From G965195345 sp965277625 (lineage in GTDB: Bacteria; Pseudomonadota; Gammaproteobacteria; CAKMZV01): a stretch of 64,000 bases of DNA. Numbering within the stretch: position 1 is the first letter of the stretch; each line of letters starts with the position of its first letter. Made by a program: the position numbers and the translations under genes. Shown here piece after piece: positions 55,454 to 64,000 of the stretch. The stretch lies in the NCBI GenBank assembly GCA_965277625.1, contig OZ255827.1, forward strand, positions 868,001 to 932,000, read 5' to 3'. Under the pieces are notes generated by a model, which saw only the letters and a list, made by a program, of their open reading frames with translations, made no database searches and was not told the DNA's origin.

Positions 55454-55712
55454 AATATTAGACCTCTATTAAATTATTCGTACAATGTGTACAAGCTTCT
55501 CAAAAGTGAACCTGACATTATAGATTAAATGGCGCTTGTTTGAAGGCTATTTGAACGATGATTTGCCCTATTCAATCACCCATGATGGTCGTGTATTTCC
55601 TCTCAATGATCGTTAAGGTTGAATGCTCTTATCGTTTAATGTTTGGTATGATGTTTTGGAGGCTAAAAGCCATACATTCTGATTTTTTTGTTGCATCCAA
55701 GCGAGCCAGTCG

Positions 55713-56579
55713 TCAATTGCTGGCCTTTGCTTGCTGGGCAAAAAATGAGGTTTCTTTGGGCACTTCGGGTAAGTGCATTTCGTAAGATGTACAGCGTACA
55801 CGGCCCGAAGGTTTTCCGCGAACTAATTCGTGAGTCAAAGTACTGGGCAGCGCATTGGGGCTAAGTTCTATGGCATCCTCCGCATAATAAGTTGCGATGT
55901 ATAAAGTTCGCGCCTTGGTTGATAAATTGGGGGCTGAGCCATGGAGTAAGCTGGCGTGCATTAAGCAAACAGTCCCCGCTTTGCCTGTGCATTGGGTCAC
56001 CTTGTTTTTATGTGCGTCCATGACATCATCAGCGACTGCGCCAGTGAATACACCATCGTGCCAATGGCTGTACAGTGGTCCTTTGTGTGTGCCTGGAACC
56101 ACTTCCAAAGGGCCGTTTTCTAAGGTGACATCATCCAAATACAATAATGCGGTGATGACATCATCATTGGTCATGGGCTCAAATGGGAAGTCTTGGTGGA
56201 AACTGACTTTGGTTTGAGTGCCAGGCAATTTTGAATTGAGTTTGCCGTGATGAAATTTGATCGCTGGACCGATAAGTTCTGCCACAAAATCGACTGTGCG
56301 GGCGTTGCGCATAATATGGGCAAAAGTATCAGAGACTTCTTCGGGTGATTGAACCCTGCGCAATGCGGGCACTTGTGCTGTATGGCCGGGTTCAAGATCA
56401 AATCGTGGACGTCCGTCGAGCGTTTCACCATAATCTTGATCGTGGTTTTTGCTTTCCTCTATCCACTCTGAGAAAACACCACGCATCGCTTCAAGTTGTT
56501 CTTGGGTCACCGCCTCTTCAAGCGTAATGTAGCCATCTGCCCAGAATTGATCTCGTTGTTGTTGTGTGAGTTGTTTCAT
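55713..56579 (-). CDS. Phytanoyl-CoA dioxygenase family (Fe(II)/2-oxoglutarate oxygenase)
   Basis: Non-heme iron oxygenase of 288 residues. VSFHQDFPF gives the HxD iron motif, LLHGSAPNLSTKAR supplies the distal His and the 2-oxoglutarate-binding Arg, and LENGPLEVVPGTHKGPLYSHW is the family signature. The substrate is not evident; bacterial relatives hydroxylate lipids, ectoine-like solutes or secondary metabolites. I chose the ATG at 56579; in-frame codons 9 and 11 positions upstream are possible. No adjacent pathway genes help. Confidence 0.82.
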   Translation of the reverse strand: MKQLTQQQRDQFWADGYITLEEAVTQEQLEAMRGVFSEWIEESKNHDQDYGETLDGRPRFDLEPGHTAQVPALRRVQSPEEVSDTFAHIMRNARTVDFVAELIGPAIKFHHGKLNSKLPGTQTKVSFHQDFPFEPMTNDDVITALLYLDDVTLENGPLEVVPGTHKGPLYSHWHDGVFTGAVADDVMDAHKNKVTQCTGKAGTVCLMHASLLHGSAPNLSTKARTLYIATYYAEDAIELSPNALPSTLTHELVRGKPSGRVRCTSYEMHLPEVPKETSFFAQQAKASN

Positions 56580-56662
56580 GTTTTCACTCGTTGTTTTAAA
56601 GGTCATTATCAATTTTATAGTTTATAATTGCAACTTTAAATAACCAATACGATTGTCGATCA

Positions 56663-57193
56663 ATGAAAATGAATAAGTTTTCTATATTTTTACTATTATC
56701 ATTAATCAGTCAATATTCTTTTGCTCTGGATATGCCTGTTAGTGGCGCATCTGAAATTAAGTTTATTAATGATAAAGATATTCTTTACATAGATCACAGA
56801 CCAGAAAATGGTCATGTTTCTAATACAGTAGTACAACTTGTTCAATATTATTTATTGAATGATGGTAATGATTTTCAGGTTGTGTTTCCCCAATTTAGTG
56901 TTATTAAAGGAAATAACGAATTTATTGCTATTGAATACCAAGGGAATCCTCAAGAAAAAGACAATACAAAAGTGACCGATTTAGAAGGTGGGTTTTTTTA
57001 TTCATTTACCTACAAAGGCCATTACAATAATTTACGACATATTATTCCAGACGTGATGGGTCGAATAAATGCTGAAAAAAATTATAAGCGCCACTTACCT
57101 GTAGAAATAAGATTATTGTATTGGAATAGCATAGACGATAATCACCCGAAAGATTTGGTGACTGAAATTCAAGTGCGCATTAATAAGAAATAA
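56663..57193 (+). CDS. Exported protein with possible GyrI-like (effector-binding) fold
   Basis: Protein of 176 residues with an N-terminal signal peptide (cleavage near SFA-LD). The part GGFFYSFTYKGHYNNLRHIIP and the end LLYWNSIDDN...LVTEIQVRI resemble the GyrI-like/AraC effector-binding domain, which is usually cytoplasmic, so an exported version is unusual. There are no catalytic motifs. It lies 3 bases before an RmlB-like gene and probably shares its transcript. Family assignment is tentative. Confidence 0.5.
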   Translation: MKMNKFSIFLLLSLISQYSFALDMPVSGASEIKFINDKDILYIDHRPENGHVSNTVVQLVQYYLLNDGNDFQVVFPQFSVIKGNNEFIAIEYQGNPQEKDNTKVTDLEGGFFYSFTYKGHYNNLRHIIPDVMGRINAEKNYKRHLPVEIRLLYWNSIDDNHPKDLVTEIQVRINKK

Positions 57194-57196
57194 GAA

Positions 57197-58090
57197 ATGA
57201 GAATAATAATCACAGGTGGTTTTGGTTTTATAGGTTCATCCTTTGTACATCTTTGTGTGGATAGGGGTTATGATGTATTAGTCGTTGATAAGAATACCTA
57301 CGCGGGTGATATAAAGAATATACCGCAATCATTGGATGTGCTCGATGTTCTTATAAAAGATATATGTGATGTAACGCCCTCGGATTTAGGTGAGTACGAT
57401 TACTTAGTTAACTTCGCAGCTGAATCCCATGTGGATAATTCCATTAAAGATGGATCGCCTTTTGTCAGAACCAATGTTGAAGGGACGTTCAATTTATTAG
57501 AGTGTGCCAAACAAAATCCAAAGCTTAAACGATTTATTCAAATTTCCACAGATGAAGTTTATGGCGATTTACAGAAATTAAATAAAGATCATGCGATGGT
57601 TGGTGACCCCTTACACCCCTCATCTTATTATTCATCAACCAAAGCGGCGGCTGATTTAATAGTCCAAAGTTGTGGTATTACCTTTGGTTTACCCTACATC
57701 ATTACCAGAACTTGTAATAATTTCGGTGTCAGACAACACAAGGAAAAGTTTATTCCTAAGATTATCCATAACATTAGAAACAAACTTGCCATACCTGTCT
57801 ATGGCGATGGCATGCAGATCAGAGAATGGATTTGGGTTGAGGATAATGTCAAGTCGATTTTGGATGTTATGTTCTCAGGTGAGGTCAATGAGATTTACCA
57901 CATAGGCAGTGCGTTCAGATCAACCAACATAGGAATCGTCAATAAGATTGGTGAACTATTAGGTGAAACGCCCAAGTTTGAATTCGTTAAAGATAGATTG
58001 GGACATGATAGGAAGTATAGTTTACAATCCGATAACGCAACGACTAAGAATCTACATCAATACCTCAGCGAAAATATAACAAGCACTTAA
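57197..58090 (+). CDS. NAD-dependent epimerase/dehydratase, dTDP-glucose 4,6-dehydratase-like (short)
   Basis: Short-chain dehydrogenase of 297 residues. TGGFGFIGS (6-14) binds NAD, STDEVYGD near 118 holds the RmlB-type Asp-Glu pair, and YSSTKAAADL near 145 has the Tyr-Lys dyad. NNFGVRQHKEKFIPKIIHN is also RmlB-like. It is about 55 residues shorter than RmlB and stands without other sugar-nucleotide genes, so the true substrate may differ. It follows the GyrI-like exported protein gene with a 3-base gap. Both genes are AT-richer than mdh downstream. Confidence 0.8.
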   Translation: MRIIITGGFGFIGSSFVHLCVDRGYDVLVVDKNTYAGDIKNIPQSLDVLDVLIKDICDVTPSDLGEYDYLVNFAAESHVDNSIKDGSPFVRTNVEGTFNLLECAKQNPKLKRFIQISTDEVYGDLQKLNKDHAMVGDPLHPSSYYSSTKAAADLIVQSCGITFGLPYIITRTCNNFGVRQHKEKFIPKIIHNIRNKLAIPVYGDGMQIREWIWVEDNVKSILDVMFSGEVNEIYHIGSAFRSTNIGIVNKIGELLGETPKFEFVKDRLGHDRKYSLQSDNATTKNLHQYLSENITST

Positions 58091-58207
58091 GCGCTTAGTT
58101 TGGTTGTTTTAAAAACAGTTCGTCCTCAAGTCGCGTAACTATTCAAGCCTGTCAGGCTCTGCCGAACATTGAACTAACTTGTTATAAGCTTTTGCCAAAG
58201 CATAACA

Positions 58208-58235
58208 TTGTATGCCCCTTTTATTCCGTTATAAT
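58208..58235 (+). promoter_or_regulatory. Sigma-70 promoter of mdh
   Basis: TTGTAT at 58,208-58,213 and a perfect TATAAT at 58,230-58,235 with a 16-base spacer lie 45 bases before the mdh start. Confidence 0.65.
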
Positions 58236-58279
58236 GAACGACTAAGTTTGTTCGCACATTAAAAAAATTGGAGATTTTT

Positions 58280-59260
58280 ATGAAAAAGCCTGTTCGAGTC
58301 ACTGTCACTGGTGCTGCTGGTCAAATCAGCTACGCTTTATTATTTCGTATTGCTGCCGGACAGATGTTGGGTAAGGATCAACCAATCATTTTGCAATTGT
58401 TAGAAATCACACCCGCTCTGAAAGCTTTGAAAGGGGTTGTTATGGAGTTGGAAGATTGTGCTTTCCCTTTATTACAAGACATTGTGGCCACGGATGATGC
58501 CAATGTGGCTTTTAAGGGCACGGATTATGCGTTATTAGTCGGCGCCAGACCTCGATCGCCAGGTATGGAGCGTAAAGATTTATTGGAAGCCAATGGCGCC
58601 ATTTTTAGCGTTCAAGGCAAGGCGATTGATCAGCATGCCAGCCGTGACATCAAAGTTTTGGTGGTCGGCAATCCCGCCAACACCAATGCCCTTATTACCC
58701 AGCGCAATGCGCCCTCCATTAATCCAAACCAATTTACCGCCATGACGCGTTTAGACCACAATCGCGGCCTGGCTCAATTGGCTCAAAAACTCAATACCGA
58801 TGTGACCGAGATCAAACGCATGATCATTTGGGGCAATCATTCATCGACGCAATTTCCAGACATTCATCACGTTGTCGTTGGTGATCAAATGGCGATGGAT
58901 GAAATTGATCAACAGTGGTATGAGGAAAAATATATTCCAAAAGTACAACAGCGCGGAGCCGCCATCATCGATATGCGCGGATTATCCAGTGCCGCTTCAG
59001 CCGCAAGTGCGGCCATTGATCACATGCGAACATGGGCATTGGGCACGGACGAAGACGATTGGGTCAGCATGGGCGTCTATTCAGATGGCAGTTATGGCAT
59101 AGAAGAAGGGTTGATTTACTCTTTTCCTTGTGTTTGTCAGGACGGTGAATGGCGCATCGTTGAGGGACTCAACTGCAATGATTTTTCTCGCGCCAAGATG
59201 GCAACAACCGAACAAGAGTTACAACAAGAGCGGGATGCCATAGAACACTTATTGCCTTAA
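58280..59260 (+). CDS. mdh: Malate dehydrogenase (NAD-dependent)
   Basis: Cytosolic TCA enzyme of 326 residues oxidising malate to oxaloacetate. TGAAGQISYALLFRIA is the Rossmann motif, ARPRSPGMERKDLL is the mobile loop with the substrate-binding Arg pair, VVGNPANTNA is conserved, and WGNHSSTQFPD holds the catalytic His. The type is the 326-329-residue form common in Gammaproteobacteria other than enterics. I chose the ATG at 58280, with TTGGAGA just upstream. The window also encodes a quinone-linked Mqo, so malate has two exit routes. Confidence 0.96.
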   Translation: MKKPVRVTVTGAAGQISYALLFRIAAGQMLGKDQPIILQLLEITPALKALKGVVMELEDCAFPLLQDIVATDDANVAFKGTDYALLVGARPRSPGMERKDLLEANGAIFSVQGKAIDQHASRDIKVLVVGNPANTNALITQRNAPSINPNQFTAMTRLDHNRGLAQLAQKLNTDVTEIKRMIIWGNHSSTQFPDIHHVVVGDQMAMDEIDQQWYEEKYIPKVQQRGAAIIDMRGLSSAASAASAAIDHMRTWALGTDEDDWVSMGVYSDGSYGIEEGLIYSFPCVCQDGEWRIVEGLNCNDFSRAKMATTEQELQQERDAIEHLLP

Positions 59261-59469
59261 TGTGTTTGGCGCCATAACTATCATCCATGACGGATGATTG
59301 AATCGCGCTTTTGTTTCTGATAAATTAAAAGGTCAAAGGGGCTTTCGCTTACAATGCTCATCCATTGCCCGTGTAAAAAAACGCGGATGATAAACCACCG
59401 TAAATTGACTGAACGCTCATCGGTTTGCACCAACGACAAAGCATACAAACAATTGGATCATCAAAACAC

Positions 59470-62376
59470 ATGTCAGGTTTTAGCCTAAACTATGAAAAAC
59501 CCATAAAATCGTTGGGTGTTACCCTACAAAGTTATGTGCATGAAGGCACGGGTGCCACACATTATCACTTTGCCAGCAACGATGAAGAAAACGTTTTCAT
59601 GGTGGCTTTTCGAACCATTCCTCAAGACTCAACAGGGGTGGCGCACATATTGGAGCATACGGTATTGTGTGGTAGCAAACGCTATCCTGTTCGAGATCCA
59701 TTCTTTTTAATGATCCGTCGCTCGCTCAGCACTTTTATGAACGCTTTCACCGCCAGCGATTGGACAGCCTATCCATTTGCAACGTGTAATAAAAAAGATT
59801 TCAACAATTTACTGAGTGTGTATTTGGATGCGGTGTTTTTTCCCAATCTCAACCATTATGATTTTGCCCAAGAAGGGTGGCGCTATTGTTTTGAAAAAAC
59901 CGATGATGCCAGCTCTGACTTAATTTACAAGGGCATTGTCTTTAATGAAATGAAAGGCGCAATGAGTACTCAAACACGGGCGCTCTGGCACCATTTGAGC
60001 GAGGAGATTTATCCAAACACCACCTATCATTACAACAGTGGTGGTGCGCCAGAAAATATTCCTGACTTATCTTATGAAGCGCTAAAAGACTTTCATAAAA
60101 AATACTATCATCCGACCAATGCGATCTTCCTAACCTACGGCGATCAACCAGCCAGTGCTTTGCAAAGCCAATTTGAAGACAAGGTTTTAAGCCAATTCAC
60201 AGCATCTAAAGCCGTGCCGCTTGTGACCTTAGAACAGCCATTCAAAGCGCCCAAAGAAATCCACCGCGAGTATCCGCTTGATGAGGCAGATTTAACGGGG
60301 CGCACCCACGTCGTCTTGAGCTGGTTGTGGGGCGAAAACACCGACACAGATCAGCTATTGCAAGCGCATTTATTGACGGGCGTCTTATTAGACAATGGGG
60401 CTTCGCCTTTGCTCAAGGCGCTCGAACAAACCGATTTAGGACAAGCACCATCTCCGCTCTGTGGGCTGGAAGATGAACAACGGCAAATGCAATTTACAGC
60501 CGGTTTAGAAGGCAGTGAAAAAGCCAATGCTGAAGCGGTCAAGAACCTGATTCTTTCAACCTTGCAAGACATAGTTAAGGACGGCATTGATCCCATTTTG
60601 GTTGAATCAGTCTTACACCAATTAGAATTGGAACAGCGCGATATGGAACGTGGCGCCTATCCCTATGGTTTGAGTTTGATATTATCCGCATTAACGCCCG
60701 TCATTCACGGCGGCGAGATCAGCACAAGGGTGGACATCGACCAAGCTTTGACGCGTTTAAGGGCGGTGGCCGAAGATGATCGATTTATTCCCAATTTGAT
60801 TCAGAAGTGGCTATTGGATAATCCGCACCGTGTATTACTCACTTTGGCCCCCAATCAAGCATTATCAGCGCAAATGATCCAAGCGGAAAAACAAAAATTA
60901 CAGGCGGTTAAAGATCAGTTGAATCCCGAGCAAGCCCAACAAATCATTGAGTTTAATGAATCATTAGAAGCGCGACAAAATCAAGTGGAAGACAGCGAAG
61001 TCCTCCCTAAAATTAGTTTAAAAGATGTTAAACAAAGCATTGATGAGCCCAAACCACAGATTAAAAGTGACAATAAAACGGGCTATGTGGTCAAGAGTAA
61101 TGGTCTGGCATACGCCTCGGCGTTGATTGACTTAGCACCTTTTAATGCGCAGGAAAGGGCATTGTTGCCTTGGTTATCATCATTGTTGACTGAGTTAGGT
61201 TCGGGTCAACGCGATTACTTACAAACTCAGATGCAAATCGCTCGTTATACGGGCGGCATTTCAGCCAATGTCAACGTGATTAAAGCGCTGCACAATCCTG
61301 AGCATAATTGGAGTCGATTCGTTTTGTCGGTCAAAGGCTTAAATCGAAACATTTCGCCCATGTTAGAGTTGATGCAAGATGTTCTAAGCCAACCGAGATT
61401 TGATGAAACGGAACGCATGCAAGAGTTGTTTGCACGGTGGCGTTTTGAAGCCGAACAAAGTGTAGCGAGAAAAGGGCATTTATTGGCCATGAATGCGGCG
61501 GCCTGTGGCTTTAACAGTATGGCACAGTTGCACTATCAATGGTACGGTTTAAAAGGGGTACAGAATTTGCTGACCCATCACGATCGATTGGCTGATGAAA
61601 GCAATATGACGGCGTTTACTCAGTCCTTGCAATCGATGTATGAGAAAATATCAGCCGAGCAACCGCATTGGTTATTGTTGAGCGATGAGGCGGGTCTATC
61701 GCCATTGCATCAAACCGTTGATAAAATGATTAACACTGGACAGGCGAACGAACAAAGGCGTCAGTTTATCGAAGCTTTGCCAGCGCAAGCCGTTCAGGTG
61801 GCTTGGAGTTTTCCAACGCAGGTGAATTACTGTGCTCAAGCTTATCCAGCCGTGTCAGCGAACCATCCAGATGCACCAGTATTTTCAGTGATGGCCAACT
61901 TTCTGCGCAATGGCTTCCTTCACACTGCCATTCGAGAGCAGGGCGGTGCTTATGGTGGCGGCGCAGCCTACGATCACATCAGCGAAAGCTTTCGGTTTTT
62001 TTCCTATCGTGATCCAAGATTACAAGAAACTTTGGCCGATTTTGAACAAAGCATCACTTGGTTGTTGGAAAATAAACACCAGTCTAATCAATTAGAAGAA
62101 GCCATATTGAATGTGATGTCTAAGATTGATGCCCCGCTCAGCTCAATGGGGGAGGCCAACAAGGCATTTTTCGGACAATTGGATGGGTGTGATTTGAACT
62201 GGCGCAAAGCTTACAGAGAGTCGGTTCTAAATGTGCAATTGAAGGATATACTGAGGGTTGCACAGCAGTATTTGCTGGTGCCTCCTGCAACGGCGGTGCT
62301 CTGTAGCAAAGAGACGGCAGACCAATTAGAAAAAACAGGTTATACACATGAACGTTTTAATCAAGGAGTTAATTAG
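59470..62376 (+). CDS. M16C (presequence-protease/PreP-like) zinc metalloprotease
   Basis: Large peptidase of 968 residues. The inverted zinc motif is GVAHILEHTVLCGS near residue 60, and the third ligand Glu is in VFNEMKGAMS near 160. The C-terminal half repeats the fold without zinc and has the Arg/Tyr region ending GGAYGGGAAYD. In mitochondria and chloroplasts such enzymes degrade transit peptides; bacterial ones degrade oligopeptides. There is no signal peptide. I chose the ATG at 59470; a TTG 15 codons upstream is possible. The stop is directly followed by the folD ATG. Confidence 0.92.
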   Translation: MSGFSLNYEKPIKSLGVTLQSYVHEGTGATHYHFASNDEENVFMVAFRTIPQDSTGVAHILEHTVLCGSKRYPVRDPFFLMIRRSLSTFMNAFTASDWTAYPFATCNKKDFNNLLSVYLDAVFFPNLNHYDFAQEGWRYCFEKTDDASSDLIYKGIVFNEMKGAMSTQTRALWHHLSEEIYPNTTYHYNSGGAPENIPDLSYEALKDFHKKYYHPTNAIFLTYGDQPASALQSQFEDKVLSQFTASKAVPLVTLEQPFKAPKEIHREYPLDEADLTGRTHVVLSWLWGENTDTDQLLQAHLLTGVLLDNGASPLLKALEQTDLGQAPSPLCGLEDEQRQMQFTAGLEGSEKANAEAVKNLILSTLQDIVKDGIDPILVESVLHQLELEQRDMERGAYPYGLSLILSALTPVIHGGEISTRVDIDQALTRLRAVAEDDRFIPNLIQKWLLDNPHRVLLTLAPNQALSAQMIQAEKQKLQAVKDQLNPEQAQQIIEFNESLEARQNQVEDSEVLPKISLKDVKQSIDEPKPQIKSDNKTGYVVKSNGLAYASALIDLAPFNAQERALLPWLSSLLTELGSGQRDYLQTQMQIARYTGGISANVNVIKALHNPEHNWSRFVLSVKGLNRNISPMLELMQDVLSQPRFDETERMQELFARWRFEAEQSVARKGHLLAMNAAACGFNSMAQLHYQWYGLKGVQNLLTHHDRLADESNMTAFTQSLQSMYEKISAEQPHWLLLSDEAGLSPLHQTVDKMINTGQANEQRRQFIEALPAQAVQVAWSFPTQVNYCAQAYPAVSANHPDAPVFSVMANFLRNGFLHTAIREQGGAYGGGAAYDHISESFRFFSYRDPRLQETLADFEQSITWLLENKHQSNQLEEAILNVMSKIDAPLSSMGEANKAFFGQLDGCDLNWRKAYRESVLNVQLKDILRVAQQYLLVPPATAVLCSKETADQLEKTGYTHERFNQGVN

Positions 62377-63222
62377 ATGAGTGCAAATATATTAGATGGG
62401 ACATTGGTTCGGAATCAATTATTAGAAAAATTGAAAACTAAAATCAAAAAACACGTGGACGCGGGTCATCAACCGCCTGGGTTGGCCGTTGTTCTGGTGG
62501 GCTTGGATTCAGCTTCAAGTGTTTATGTCAACAGCAAAACGCGCACTTGTGAGTCCATCGGCATTGAATCTTTCAGTCATCACCTACCCGCGACGATCAG
62601 CCAGACGGAATTGATAGAACTCATTGATAAACTCAATAATGATGATCGGATCAATGGCATATTGGTTCAATTGCCTTTACCAGATCACATCAGTCCAGAA
62701 CTCATCATTGGCAAGATTGTGCCAAGCAAAGATGTGGATGGATTTTTACCCATTAATTTGGGTCGCTTGGCATTGAATCAAAATCGACTGTCGCCCTGTA
62801 CCCCAAAAGGCATTATGACGCTATTACGGCATTACGACATAACTTTGATGGGTCAAGAAGTGGTCGTGGTCGGCACCTCACGCATTGTTGGACGACCTAT
62901 TACTTTAGAAATGCTCAACGAACGTGCCACTGTGACGGTTTGTTCGAGTAAAACGCGCGACCTTGCAGCGCATGTGCGACGAGCTGATGTGGTGGTGGTC
63001 GCAGCGGGCGTTAATCAGCTGGTTAAAGGCGACTGGATCAAACCCGGCGCGGTCGTGGTTGATGTTGGTATTCATCGTAATGACGACGGTAGTTTGTCGG
63101 GCGATGTTGAGTTTGACGTTGCAGTTCAACGCGCGGCTTGGATTACGCCTGTGCCTGGTGGTGTGGGGCCAATGACCATTGCCACTTTAATGGAAAACAC
63201 GGTGATAGCCGCGGGGTTATAA
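62377..63222 (+). CDS. folD: Methylenetetrahydrofolate dehydrogenase/cyclohydrolase
   Basis: Bifunctional one-carbon enzyme of 281 residues that interconverts methylene-, methenyl- and formyl-tetrahydrofolate with NADP. VYVNSKTRTCESIGI contains the catalytic Lys, ILVQLPLPDHI and PCTPKGIMTLL are standard, VVGTSRIVGRP is the NADP loop, and PVPGGVGPMTIATLM ends the signature. Its ATG immediately follows the protease stop (no gap), with AAGGAG inside the end of that gene. It converges on murE with 5 bases between. Confidence 0.97.
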   Translation: MSANILDGTLVRNQLLEKLKTKIKKHVDAGHQPPGLAVVLVGLDSASSVYVNSKTRTCESIGIESFSHHLPATISQTELIELIDKLNNDDRINGILVQLPLPDHISPELIIGKIVPSKDVDGFLPINLGRLALNQNRLSPCTPKGIMTLLRHYDITLMGQEVVVVGTSRIVGRPITLEMLNERATVTVCSSKTRDLAAHVRRADVVVVAAGVNQLVKGDWIKPGAVVVDVGIHRNDDGSLSGDVEFDVAVQRAAWITPVPGGVGPMTIATLMENTVIAAGL

Positions 63223-63227
63223 ACCGC

Positions 63228-64000
63228 TCAACCAAGCTCGCTCTTTTCCTCTATTGCGGCTTTTTTAAGCTGAGCCATCAGTTTCTTTGCCACAGACTTG
63301 TCGCAAAATTCGTGGCGAACGTCCCCAATAATTTGGGTCGTCTCATGACCTTTGCCTGCTATGAGAATCACATCATCGCTTTGCGCCTTTGTCAGCGCAG
63401 TTGAGATGGCGTCATAGCGGTTTGGTATTTCAATTGCATCTGGCGCGCCTTGTCGCACTTGTTGCCGAATCAGATGGGGCGGTTCATGTCTTGGATTATC
63501 GTCAGTAACAATCACATGATCAGCATATTTTTGGGCAATGGCGCCCATTTTTTTTCGTTTATCTTGGTCTCTATTGCCACCACAACCAAACACACACCAC
63601 AGTTGACCTTGGGTTAGATCTTTAACGCTTTTGAGTGCTTTGGTTAAGGCGTCTGGGGTGTGCGCATAGTCTATCACCACACTGGGGCTTTCTTCGTCAG
63701 TGAGCCATTCCATTCTGCCTGCAGCGGTCTGTAGGGTGGTCGCCTTGTCTATGATTTTTTCCAAATCAATGCCTAATGTGTGCGCAACGACGATGGCAGC
63801 GGTGATATTTTCCATTTGAAAATAACCTTGAATGGGGGCAGAGACTGGGTAGTCTCGGCCTTGGTGGCGCAAAGTGAAGCGAATGCCTAAGTGAGACTGG
63901 TTCAACGCTGAACAGTACCAGTCTGCATCGGCTGATTGTCCATAAGTTATACACGATTCTGGGTGAGATTTTGCCAAGTTTGCGCCCATTTCATCCCCAA
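63228..64000 (-). CDS. murE: UDP-N-acetylmuramyl-tripeptide synthetase (partial, N-terminus outside window)
   Basis: The C-terminal 257 residues of a Mur ligase that adds the third amino acid to the peptidoglycan stem. VVIDYAHTPDALTKAL, FGCGGNRDQDKR and VTDDNPRHEPP are MurE signatures; DNPR is the motif of meso-diaminopimelate-specific MurE. LIAGKGHETTQ closes the family pattern. The frame is open to base 64,000, so the gene continues beyond the window. It probably belongs to the division/cell-wall cluster on that side. Confidence 0.95.
   Translation of the reverse strand, partial: GDEMGANLAKSHPESCITYGQSADADWYCSALNQSHLGIRFTLRHQGRDYPVSAPIQGYFQMENITAAIVVAHTLGIDLEKIIDKATTLQTAAGRMEWLTDEESPSVVIDYAHTPDALTKALKSVKDLTQGQLWCVFGCGGNRDQDKRKKMGAIAQKYADHVIVTDDNPRHEPPHLIRQQVRQGAPDAIEIPNRYDAISTALTKAQSDDVILIAGKGHETTQIIGDVRHEFCDKSVAKKLMAQLKKAAIEEKSELG

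Noticed and set aside
1..64000. Search for tRNA, rRNA, insertion sequences and prophage genes
   Set aside because: No tRNA T-loop signature in gaps, no transposase or integrase motifs, and no terminal inverted repeats flanking a gene were seen by eye; a tRNAscan or IS search could still find diverged cases.

Overview
The window looks like a moderately AT-rich gammaproteobacterial chromosome. FadE-type acyl-CoA dehydrogenase, RluA, MltB, YfhL ferredoxin, ZnuABC and the sucAB-lpd-sucCD order all point to Gammaproteobacteria. The genus cannot be fixed from the sequence. No rRNA, tRNA, transposase, integrase or prophage gene was recognised.

Left part (1-24,540): a minus-strand run encodes a patatin/acyl-CoA-ligase fusion, a short malate:quinone oxidoreductase (Mqo), then sdhC-sdhD-sdhA (sdhA runs off the left edge). 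Next come two small zinc-finger proteins, a two-gene ImmA-type peptidase/PIN-like module, fadE, rluA, a divergent zinc-uptake locus (znuCB against znuA, which has an extreme His-rich loop), and a plus-strand TCA operon sucA-sucB-lpdA-sucC-sucD. mltB and a small membrane protein close the section. Together these genes take fatty acids through beta-oxidation and the TCA cycle into the quinone pool.

Middle part (24,540-44,120): one 11.3-kb gene encodes a predicted 3,780-residue lipoprotein. It has about 30 cadherin/Ig-like repeats, a tentative C-type-lectin-like domain, a fibronectin-III-like segment and a seven-bladed FG-GAP propeller. Its centre is a 1,686-bp super-repeat present about 2.8 times. 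After cfa and a flavoprotein comes a decayed type II-C CRISPR-Cas locus: a degenerate array of seven or eight 36-nt repeats with about 30-nt spacers, cas2 and cas1 pseudogenes, and a cas9 with a single frameshift in an A5 tract near its C-terminus. The repeats end in TATAAT-like boxes, which resembles the repeat-embedded promoters of Neisseria-type II-C systems. A candidate tracrRNA lies divergently upstream of cas9.

Right part (44,120-64,000): a cytochrome c oxidase operon (coxB-coxA-a 36-residue membrane protein-cox11-coxC), rpiA-tlpA-thiD, ilvA, a YfaZ-like outer-membrane protein, yfhL plus an AlkA-like glycosylase, a LysR regulator, a phytanoyl-CoA dioxygenase-family enzyme, a secreted GyrI-like protein next to a short RmlB-like epimerase, mdh, an M16C protease followed directly by folD, and the end of murE. 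The most unusual items are the decayed CRISPR-Cas9 locus, the lipase-ligase fusion that lacks the ligase's catalytic lysine, and the giant repeat lipoprotein.
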